Origin: Acetatifactor aquisgranensis
GTDB lineage: Bacteria; Bacillota; Clostridia; Lachnospirales; Lachnospiraceae
Length of the DNA: 64,000 bases
Assembly (NCBI RefSeq): GCF_943193215.1
Contig: NZ_CALPDH010000004.1
Location: 124,001 to 188,000, forward strand
Reading direction: 5' to 3'
A program made the translations under genes and the position numbers. A model generated the notes under the pieces. It ran no database searches, was not told the DNA's origin, and saw only the letters and a program-made list of their open reading frames with translations. Each line of letters starts with the position of its first letter. Within the stretch, counting starts at the first letter, position 1. Below, one piece after another: positions 52,080 through 59,697 of this stretch.

Positions 52080-53027
52080 ATGCAGGACAGAAGAGAGGAA
52101 AGCTTGCTGGTGAGACGTCTGGGCAGGCGAAGAGTCAGGGGATTGAAGTATACGCTTTTAGCGGTTCCTTTCGTGGTCTATATATTCGCGATGAACTATG
52201 TGCCGCTGATAGGATGGCTGTATTCCGTATTTGACTATAAGCTGGGACAGAGATTCCTTGATTTCGGAAATATGGTCTTTGTAGGTCTGGACAATTTCAA
52301 GAAGCTGTATAATGAGCGCTCCGAGGTGATGCGCGTGATGCGCAACACTTTAGTGATGAGCGGACTGGGGCTTTTGTCCACGCCGCTGCCGGTGGCGTTC
52401 GCTATCCTGTTCAATGAAATCAAGGGAAGGCATTTTAAGAAATTCGTCCAGACTACCACCACGCTGCCGAACTTTATCAGCTGGATTACGGTATACGGCA
52501 TCGCCTTTGCCTTTTTCTCCGTGAACGGCTTTGTGAGCATGGTTCTGCGGCAGTTCGGCATTGAGCCGTCGCCCACGGGCATCCTGGGGGATGTGGACAA
52601 GGTATGGTTCCTGCAGTGGTTTCTGGGCATCTGGAAATCTTTCGGCTGGTCGTCTATCATCTATATCGCTGCCATCGTGGGAATTGACGCGGAGCTCTTC
52701 GACGCGGCCAGGGTGGACGGCGCGGACAAGCTCCAGACAATCTGGCATATCACTGTGCCGGGCATCCTGCCCACCTATGTGGTCATGTTCCTGCTGGCAG
52801 TGAGCAATATCCTGACCAATGGTTTTGACCAGTATTTCATGTTCTACAATCCGCTGGTGGCGGACCGTATCGAGGTGCTGGACTATTATGTCTATAAAGT
52901 AGGATTCATCATCAATGACTATCCCTATTCTATCACGCTGGGGATGCTGAAGTCGGTTCTGAGCATAGCGCTTTTGTTTACGGCCAACGGGCTGTCGAAG
53001 AAAATCAGAGGGGACGCCATTGTATAG
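52080..53027 (+). CDS. carbohydrate ABC transporter permease (LplB-like)
   Basis: A 315-residue inner-membrane permease with six spans, starting at YTLLAVPFVVYIFAMNYVPLIGW. The EAA loop reads ELFDAARVDGADKLQTIWHITVPGI, the site where the ATPase docks. Members of this group (LplB/YtcP type) import oligosaccharides or complex glycans. The ATG at 52080 is preferred over the ATG at 52071 because the GGGGG site needs more distance. No ATPase gene is in the operon; a shared MsmX-type ATPase elsewhere is expected. Confidence 0.92.
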   Translation: MQDRREESLLVRRLGRRRVRGLKYTLLAVPFVVYIFAMNYVPLIGWLYSVFDYKLGQRFLDFGNMVFVGLDNFKKLYNERSEVMRVMRNTLVMSGLGLLSTPLPVAFAILFNEIKGRHFKKFVQTTTTLPNFISWITVYGIAFAFFSVNGFVSMVLRQFGIEPSPTGILGDVDKVWFLQWFLGIWKSFGWSSIIYIAAIVGIDAELFDAARVDGADKLQTIWHITVPGILPTYVVMFLLAVSNILTNGFDQYFMFYNPLVADRIEVLDYYVYKVGFIINDYPYSITLGMLKSVLSIALLFTANGLSKKIRGDAIV

Positions 53028-53087
53028 GTAATGCGCTTTCGTACTATTGAAATTTATGCCCGCCGGGGCGGGCAAGGGGGTATAAGC

Positions 53088-53990
53088 ATGAGGCACAAGA
53101 AAAGCACGATTAAAGTTTCAAGGCAGGAAAGAGTGCTGCAGGTGGTGAATTACATCTGTATGGCATTGGCGGTCTTCCTGTGCATGTATCCTTTCTGGTA
53201 TCTGATTATCTATTCCCTTTCGGATCCCGCCCAGGCGGCCCGGGGCGTCTGGCTACTGCCCAAGGGCTTTACGCTGTACGCCTACCAGTGGATTGTGGAA
53301 AATACGAATTTCGGGCACGCATTTCTGATTTCGGTTTCAAGGACATTAATCAACACGGCGCTCTGCCTGCTGGGTTCTTCCCTGTTTGCTTATCTGGTGA
53401 CCCAGAGGGACATGATTGCCAGAAAGTTCATCTACAGATTCGTGATTATCACCATGTATCTGGGTGCCGGACTCGTGCCATACTATATCACGATGAAAAG
53501 TTATCATCTGAACAACTCTTATCTGCTCTATATCATACCGGGCATTCTCAATGCCTACTATGTGATTTTGATCAAGACTTTTATCGAGCAGATTCCCACA
53601 TCTTTAGAGGAATCTGCCAGAATGGACGGAGCGGGGTTCTTCAAGGTCTACGCCAGAATCATCATGCCTCTGTCCAAACCGATTATCGCCACAGTGGCGG
53701 TATACGCGTCCGTGGGAGCGTGGAATTCCTGGCAGGACAACTATCTGCTGGCGCAGAGTCCGAAGCTGCAGACCGTACAGCTGCTCCTGTACAACTGCAT
53801 CAATCAGGCCCAGGTTCTGGCCGACAGCATGAAACAGGGGCTGGTACAGGCACCGGGGGCGGTGGCCCTGTCGGCTGAGACCATTAAGATGGCCACCACG
53901 ATTGTGGCCGTGCTGCCGGTGATGATGGTCTATCCTTTCCTGCAGAAGTATTTTGTAAAGGGAGTCATGATGGGGGCTGTAAAAGGGTAA
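53088..53990 (+). CDS. carbohydrate ABC transporter permease (YtcP/MalG-like)
   Basis: A 300-residue permease with six spans (VNYICMALAVFLCMYPFWYLIIYSLSDP first). The EAA loop is SLEESARMDGAGFFKVYARIIMPLSKP. It pairs with the permease encoded just upstream to form the channel. The start follows a GCCCGCC/GGCGGGC hairpin and the GCGGGCAAGGGGG motif. Confidence 0.92.
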   Translation: MRHKKSTIKVSRQERVLQVVNYICMALAVFLCMYPFWYLIIYSLSDPAQAARGVWLLPKGFTLYAYQWIVENTNFGHAFLISVSRTLINTALCLLGSSLFAYLVTQRDMIARKFIYRFVIITMYLGAGLVPYYITMKSYHLNNSYLLYIIPGILNAYYVILIKTFIEQIPTSLEESARMDGAGFFKVYARIIMPLSKPIIATVAVYASVGAWNSWQDNYLLAQSPKLQTVQLLLYNCINQAQVLADSMKQGLVQAPGAVALSAETIKMATTIVAVLPVMMVYPFLQKYFVKGVMMGAVKG

Positions 53991-54014
53991 AGACCCTTTC
54001 TATAGTAGCAACAG

Positions 54015-54043
54015 GCATTTTCGGGCCGGCTGCCTGAAAATGC
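54015..54043 (+). promoter_or_regulatory. intercistronic stem-loop between permease and binding protein
   Basis: A 12-base-pair stem (GCATTTTCGGGC 54015-54026 with GCCTGAAAATGC 54032-54043, one G-T pair) and 5-base loop. No T-run follows. Such hairpins often protect the downstream message so that binding protein is made in excess. Confidence 0.65.
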
Positions 54044-54076
54044 GGAAATGGATCGGAGTAAAAAGGAGGATGTGAA

Positions 54077-55870
54077 ATGAAGAAACAGAGCTTGTGGAAA
54101 AAAATGATGTCCGTAGCTTTGGCGGCAGTCCTGATTATGGGCGTGGCTGCCTGCGGAAATGACAGCGGCAGCGGGGGCGCTGACAGCAAAGACAGCAGCA
54201 GCGTGGAAGAGTCTTCGGATGCAGGCGGAGGCGAAAGCGGGCAGGGCGGACAGGAGACGGCAGGAGACGGGGAAGTGATTACCCTCACTGTGCTGGGCTC
54301 CATGGGAGGGACGGACGGCGTCTCCACGGATGATGCTATCGGCCAATATATCAAGGATGAACTTGGAATCGTGCTGGAATACACGCAGGTATCCAATGAC
54401 CGGCTGAAGGTCATGGCAGCTGGCGGCGACCTGCCGGACATCGTCATGCTGCACGAAGCGCCGGAAATGGTACAGAATCTGATTGACGCAGGAGCCCTGT
54501 GGGCCATGGACGAGTGGCTGGAGAACAATGGGGACAATCTGAAAGCGAAGCTGCCGGAGGCCCTGAAATATTCCAGGGAAGTCGTGGGCCAGGGAACTAC
54601 CTATTTTCTCCCTACGGAGGTGCAGATTGCCAACCCGGAGAATCCGAACAAGAACGGCTTCGTGGGATTCTTCACCAGATGGGACTACTATAAGGAGCTG
54701 GGTTATCCTGAAATCAGCACAGAGGACGAATATCTCGATGTACTTAAACAGATGGTAGAGGCCCATCCCACCACGGCAGACGGCAAGAAAGTGTATGCCC
54801 TGTCCGGATGGATCGACTGGGGTCTGTGGCCTTACAAGATTAGTTATCCTTTCAGTTTCGGCTATACTAATCTGGACAATAACCAGCTCTACAACCAGGT
54901 AGACGATTTGCTGGAGGACGAGTTCCTGGATGAGGACGGCGTGTTCTGGAGAGCATTGGCTTTCTTTAACAAGGCTTACCGCATGGGCATCATGGATCCG
55001 GAAGCGTTTACCATGAAAGCAGAGCAGTATGACGCGAAACTCAAGAACGGCGAAGTGCTGGTGGCTGCATACAACTGGTGCCAGCCTGACACGGAAGTCT
55101 GCGGCGAGGATGCCGGCATGTTCATGCTGCCTGGTCCTTTCCCTTACATCCCGCAGATCTACCCCATTGAGAGCAGCCTGGGATACATGACTACCAACGC
55201 TCTGGTCATCAGCGCTAACTGTGAGCATCCCGAGAAAGCCATGGAACTGTTCGATTATCTGAATTCGGATGAGGGAGCCAGGCTGATTCGCTCGGGCATA
55301 CCCGGCGAGGACTGGGATGTGGTGGACGGTGTTCCGCAGCTGATTGGCACCCGGCTGGAAAATTTTCTGAGCGGCGATACGGTGGAGCCCGGATATGCGA
55401 AGAACAGAGGGCTTGGCACATATAATTGGCTGACCTCCCAGACTGCTACCAATCCGGCGGCAGACGGCTATCCCCTGGATTTGACTACATCCAAAGAATA
55501 CAATCTGCAGAACGTGAAGCCTGCGGAGAAAGACTTCAGCGCATATTACACCGACGGAAAAGCGCAGTATCCCGGAGAGGCTTATGTGCAGATGGTAGAG
55601 GACGGCAGATTCAAGACATTGTCTGAGAACGTGAAGACCGGCAGGCTGATGGAATCGGTTTCCGATGAATCCGCCAAGATTTTCAACAAGGCGGACGAAT
55701 ACTTCCAGGCCAATATCGCGAAAATCATTACCTGTGCGGATGAAGCGGCCTTTGCGGCCCAAAAGGAAAAGATGATAAATGACGTAAAGGCCATGGGCTA
55801 TGAGACGGCTTTGGCCGAGCAGCAGGAGAAGTTCGAGAAAGCGAAAGAGACAGTCAAGTCTTTTGAATGA
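54077..55870 (+). CDS. extracellular carbohydrate-binding lipoprotein of the ABC transporter
   Basis: A 597-residue solute-binding protein. The signal peptide ends in a lipobox (VLIMGVAACGND), and a Ser/Gly/Glu-rich linker follows. The mature part is a large (LplA-type) binding protein: VSNDRLKVMAAGGDLPDIVMLHEAPEMVQNLIDAGAL, TRWDYYKELGYPEISTEDEYLDVLKQM, and later YMTTNALVISANCEHPEKAMELFDYLNSDEGARLI. It delivers the ligand to the two permeases. AAAAGGAGG precedes the ATG. Confidence 0.93.
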   Translation: MKKQSLWKKMMSVALAAVLIMGVAACGNDSGSGGADSKDSSSVEESSDAGGGESGQGGQETAGDGEVITLTVLGSMGGTDGVSTDDAIGQYIKDELGIVLEYTQVSNDRLKVMAAGGDLPDIVMLHEAPEMVQNLIDAGALWAMDEWLENNGDNLKAKLPEALKYSREVVGQGTTYFLPTEVQIANPENPNKNGFVGFFTRWDYYKELGYPEISTEDEYLDVLKQMVEAHPTTADGKKVYALSGWIDWGLWPYKISYPFSFGYTNLDNNQLYNQVDDLLEDEFLDEDGVFWRALAFFNKAYRMGIMDPEAFTMKAEQYDAKLKNGEVLVAAYNWCQPDTEVCGEDAGMFMLPGPFPYIPQIYPIESSLGYMTTNALVISANCEHPEKAMELFDYLNSDEGARLIRSGIPGEDWDVVDGVPQLIGTRLENFLSGDTVEPGYAKNRGLGTYNWLTSQTATNPAADGYPLDLTTSKEYNLQNVKPAEKDFSAYYTDGKAQYPGEAYVQMVEDGRFKTLSENVKTGRLMESVSDESAKIFNKADEYFQANIAKIITCADEAAFAAQKEKMINDVKAMGYETALAEQQEKFEKAKETVKSFE

Positions 55871-56029
55871 CGAAATCCTGCAATAATCGAGACTGGCAGT
55901 ACAGCAACAGTTCAGGCAGCGTCTGGACTGCTGCTGGTTTGAGGCATGGCGTTTCACAGAGTGCCCACGCAGGGGGCCTGACCTTTTGGCCGTACAGGGG
56001 AGAGGAGCGTCTTCCGCCGGCTTTTCCGG

Positions 56030-56058
56030 TTGAAGAAAGGGCCGCTTTTGTGTATAAT
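56030..56058 (+). promoter_or_regulatory. promoter of the glycerol kinase gene
   Basis: TTGAAG (56030-56035), a 17-base spacer and TATAAT (56053-56058). The rest of the gap 55871-56029 shows no gene. Confidence 0.7.
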
Positions 56059-56143
56059 AGAATCAAAGTGATGCTCCTATTATCAAAATTCTAAAATAGA
56101 AGCAAAGAAGAACGAAGAGCAAAGCAGAAAGGAGAGCGCATAT

Positions 56144-57643
56144 ATGCAGGAATATATCATGGCTCTGGACCAGGGCACCACAAGCTCCCGGTGCATTCTG
56201 TTCGACAAGGCGGGCGCCATCCGTTCCATGTCCCAGAAAGAGTTTACGCAGATTTACCCAAAGCCCGGCTGGGTGGAGCACAATCCCAAGGAAATATGGT
56301 CCTCCCAGCTGTCGGTGGCTGCGGAGTGCATGGCCATGGCCGGTGTGAGCGCGGAGCAGATAGCAGCCATCGGCATTACCAACCAGAGAGAGACTACGAT
56401 TCTGTGGGATAAGAATACAGGAGAACCTGTGTACAATGCCATCGTATGGCAGTGCCGCCGGACCTCGGACATGATTGAGGAATTGAAAAAGGACGGCTTT
56501 GACCAGAAAATCCGGGAGAAGACGGGACTGGTGCCGGATGCCTATTTCAGTGCCTCCAAGATTGCATGGATTCTGGAGAATGTGCCCGGCGCGAGGGAAA
56601 AGGCCCGGAGAGGAGAACTGTTGTTCGGCACAGTGGACACGTGGCTCATCTGGAATCTCACCAAAGGCGCAGTGCATGTGACAGATTACACCAATGCCTC
56701 CCGCACCATGCTGTTTGACATCCACAGGCTGGTCTGGGACGAGGAAATCATGGAGCGGTTTGGCATCCCGGCAGGACTCCTGCCAAAAGTGCGCCCCTCC
56801 AGCTGTATCTATGGGCATACGGAGACCTACGTGCTGGGCGGGCAGATTCCCATTGCAGGGGCTGCCGGAGACCAGCAGGCTGCTCTGTTCGGCCAGTGCT
56901 GCTTTGAGCGGGGCGAAGTGAAGAACACCTACGGCACAGGCTGCTTTCTGCTGATGAATACGGGGAAAGATGCCATCACCTCCCGGTCGGGGCTGCTGAC
57001 CACCATCGCCGCCGGAACCTGTGAGGAGCCGGAGTACGCGTTGGAGGGCAGTGTGTTCGTGGCAGGCGCTGGAGTCCAGTGGCTGCGAGACAGCATGCGC
57101 ATGATTAAAAATGCCGCTCAGTCCGAACAGTATTGTGAAGCGGTAGAGGACACGGTAGGCGTCTATCTTGTCCCTGCTTTTGCAGGGTTAGGCGCTCCTT
57201 ACTGGAATCAGTATGCCAGAGGCACCGTGGTGGGGCTGACCAGAGGCTGCAGCAAGGAGCATTTTATCCGGGCCGCGCTGGAATCCATCGCCTACCAGAC
57301 TGTGGACGTGCTGCGGGCCATGGAGCAGGACAGCGGCATCCGGTTAAAGGGCTTAAAGGTGGACGGCGGCGCCAGCGCCAATGATTTCCTGATGCAGTTT
57401 CAGGCCGATATCGTGGATATGCCGGTCCGCAGGCCGGAATGCATCGAGACTACGGCTTTGGGAGCCGCTTATCTGGCGGGCCTTGCGGTGGGATACTGGA
57501 AAGACAAAGGGGAAATCCGGGAGAACTGGCAGGTAGGCAGGGTGTTTGAACCTGCCATGGAGGAAGAGCGGCGCCAGCGCCTGCTGAAAGGCTGGAAGCG
57601 CGCCGTGAAATGCGCTCTTATGTGGGCTGAGGAAGAGGAGTGA
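56144..57643 (+). CDS. glpK: glycerol kinase
   Basis: A 499-residue FGGY-family kinase of normal length. ALDQGTTSSRCILFD at the N-terminus binds phosphate; QKEFTQIYPKPGWVEHNPKEIW, GITNQRETTILWDKNTGEPVYNAIVWQCRRT, FGTVDTWLIWNLT and NASRTMLFDIHRL are diagnostic of GlpK; CFERGEVKNTYGTGCFLLMN and LKVDGGASANDFLMQFQADI complete the C-terminal domain. It makes glycerol 3-phosphate from glycerol and ATP. No uptake facilitator or dehydrogenase gene is adjacent. AGAAAGGAGAG precedes the ATG. Confidence 0.96.
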   Translation: MQEYIMALDQGTTSSRCILFDKAGAIRSMSQKEFTQIYPKPGWVEHNPKEIWSSQLSVAAECMAMAGVSAEQIAAIGITNQRETTILWDKNTGEPVYNAIVWQCRRTSDMIEELKKDGFDQKIREKTGLVPDAYFSASKIAWILENVPGAREKARRGELLFGTVDTWLIWNLTKGAVHVTDYTNASRTMLFDIHRLVWDEEIMERFGIPAGLLPKVRPSSCIYGHTETYVLGGQIPIAGAAGDQQAALFGQCCFERGEVKNTYGTGCFLLMNTGKDAITSRSGLLTTIAAGTCEEPEYALEGSVFVAGAGVQWLRDSMRMIKNAAQSEQYCEAVEDTVGVYLVPAFAGLGAPYWNQYARGTVVGLTRGCSKEHFIRAALESIAYQTVDVLRAMEQDSGIRLKGLKVDGGASANDFLMQFQADIVDMPVRRPECIETTALGAAYLAGLAVGYWKDKGEIRENWQVGRVFEPAMEEERRQRLLKGWKRAVKCALMWAEEEE

Positions 57644-57674
57644 TTCCAAAGTGCAGGGGAGTGTTTTTGGAAAA

Positions 57675-57714
57675 AGCAGCAGCCATCCGGTTATTCGGGT
57701 GGCTGCTGTGTTTG
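57675..57714. terminator. bidirectional terminator between convergent genes
   Basis: CAGCAGCCA pairs with TGGCTGCTG around a loop of about 12 bases, with A-rich and T-rich flanks. It serves glpK and the opposing exporter operon. Confidence 0.8.
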
Positions 57715-57738
57715 CCGGGAATTTGCCTTGACTTTGCG

Positions 57739-59697
57739 TCAGGCGGTCTCCAGGGTTCCCTGTCCCTCGAACTGGGAGTTGTACAGCTCCGCGTAGAAGC
57801 CGTCCTTTGCCATCAGTTCCTCATGATTGCCCTGTTCTATGATATCCCCGTCTTTCATGACCAGAATCACATCCGCGTCCCGGATGGTGGACAGCCTGTG
57901 GGCGATGACGAAGCTGGTCCGGCCTTTCATCAGGTTGTTCATGGCCTTCTGGATTCGGATTTCCGTTCTGGTATCCACGGAGCTGGTGGCCTCGTCCAGA
58001 ATCAGGATGGGATTGTCCGCCAGGATGGCCCGGGCGATGGTGAGCAGCTGTTTCTGTCCCTGGGACACATTGGAGGCGTCCTCCCCCAGCTCCATCTGAT
58101 AGCCCCCGGGCAGGGTCTGGATGAAGTGGTGGACATGGGCCGCTTTCGCCGCGGCTATCACTTCTTCATCTGTGGCGTCCAGCCTGCCGTAACGGATATT
58201 CTCCATGATGGTTCCGTGGAAGAGCCAGGTGTCCTGCAGCACCATGCCGAAATTCTCCCGCAACTGGCTGCGGTTGAAATTCCTGACATCCTGTCCGTCC
58301 ACCCGTATGGCGCCGCTGTTTACGTCATAAAAGCGCATGAGGAGCTTCACCATGGTGGTCTTGCCCGCGCCGGTGGGGCCTACGATGGCCACGGTCTGTC
58401 CCGGCAGTACTTCGCAGCTGAAGTCGTGGATAATCGTCTTCTCCGGCTGATAGCCGAACCGTACATGGTCAAAGGATACGGCTCCCTGCATCTTTGCCTT
58501 TTCCATTCCCACTGCTTTTTCCGCAATCACATCCTCCTCCGGCTCATCCAGAAACTCGAACACACGCTCCGCGGCAGCCGCTGTGGACTGGAACATATTG
58601 GAGACCTGGGCCACCTGGGTGATGGGCTGTGTGAAATTCTTCACATACTGGATGAAAGCCTGAATCTCGCCCACCTCGATGACGCCCCGGATGGCCAGCA
58701 TGCTGCCGCTGACCGCCACCGCCACATAGCCCAGATTTCCCACAAAGGCCATGATGGGCTGCATCATGCCGGAGATGAACTGGGACTTCCAGGCGCTCTG
58801 GTAGAGGATTCTGTTGGTCTCGCCGAATTCCGCAAGAGTCGCCTCTTCCCTGTTGAAAGCCTTGACGATGTTCTGGCCGCTGTAGACCTCCTCAATCTGT
58901 CCGTTGATTTTGCCCAGATAGTTCTGCTGGGCGATGAAATATTTCTGGGAATGCTTCACCACCACGCCGATGAGGCCGCCCGACACCGGCAGGATTACCA
59001 GGGCAATCAGGGTCATCATGGGGCTGATGGACAGCATCATGATCAGGATGCCCAGGATGGTGGCCACGGAGGTGATGAGGGTAGTGATGCTCTGTCCCAG
59101 GCTCTGCCCCAGAGTGTCCACGTCATTGGTGATCCGGGACAGCACCTCGCCTACAGTCCTGGACTCGAAATAGGCCATGGGCATCCGGTTGATTTTCTCC
59201 GAAATCTCCTGGCGGAACCGGTAGCAGAGCTTCTGGGAGACCTCTGTCATCAAGAGTCCCTGTATGAATGACAGCAGGGAACTTAAGGCGTACAGCCCCA
59301 GGAGAAGCAGCAGGATCTGCCCGATTCGCTGGAAATCGATTCCCCCCGTACCGGCGAATTTTGCCATCATGCCATTGAACAGCTCCGTGGTGGCCTTTGC
59401 CAATACCTTGGGGCCGATGATGTTGAAGACCGTGCTGCCTGCCGCAAAAATCATCACGGCAATCAGGGCAAGCTTGTATCTGCCCATGTATGCCAATAAT
59501 TTTGCGAATGTTCCTTTGAAGTCCTTTGCTTTCTCCCCCGGCATCATGCCGCCGTGAGGGCCATGGGGACGTCTGGCAGCCCTGCCGTTGTGGGCTGCGG
59601 CTCCTGTCTGGCCGCTGCCTGTGTCCTGCCCGGCTTTTCCATCCCCGGCGGGATTTCCGCCTGCAGGGCCGGTGGATTTCCTGTTCTCTTCACTCAT
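57739..59697 (-). CDS. ABC exporter half-transporter, second subunit
   Basis: A 652-residue membrane-ATPase fusion with a ~75-residue Gly/Ala/Asn-rich cytosolic head (MSEENRKSTGPAGGNPAGDG). The membrane domain includes FRQEISEKINRMPMAYFESR and TVGEVLSRITNDVDTLGQSL. The ATPase has GPTGAGKTT, VSQGQKQLLTIARAI (SQGQ), LILDEATSSVDTRTE and FVIAHRLST, i.e. an intact catalytic Glu. The ATG at 59697 overlaps the upstream stop (ATGA) and follows AGGAGGTGCGGCAGT. With the larger upstream subunit it should form a heterodimeric exporter of the TmrAB/LmrCD class. Confidence 0.9.
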   Translation of the reverse strand: MSEENRKSTGPAGGNPAGDGKAGQDTGSGQTGAAAHNGRAARRPHGPHGGMMPGEKAKDFKGTFAKLLAYMGRYKLALIAVMIFAAGSTVFNIIGPKVLAKATTELFNGMMAKFAGTGGIDFQRIGQILLLLLGLYALSSLLSFIQGLLMTEVSQKLCYRFRQEISEKINRMPMAYFESRTVGEVLSRITNDVDTLGQSLGQSITTLITSVATILGILIMMLSISPMMTLIALVILPVSGGLIGVVVKHSQKYFIAQQNYLGKINGQIEEVYSGQNIVKAFNREEATLAEFGETNRILYQSAWKSQFISGMMQPIMAFVGNLGYVAVAVSGSMLAIRGVIEVGEIQAFIQYVKNFTQPITQVAQVSNMFQSTAAAAERVFEFLDEPEEDVIAEKAVGMEKAKMQGAVSFDHVRFGYQPEKTIIHDFSCEVLPGQTVAIVGPTGAGKTTMVKLLMRFYDVNSGAIRVDGQDVRNFNRSQLRENFGMVLQDTWLFHGTIMENIRYGRLDATDEEVIAAAKAAHVHHFIQTLPGGYQMELGEDASNVSQGQKQLLTIARAILADNPILILDEATSSVDTRTEIRIQKAMNNLMKGRTSFVIAHRLSTIRDADVILVMKDGDIIEQGNHEELMAKDGFYAELYNSQFEGQGTLETA

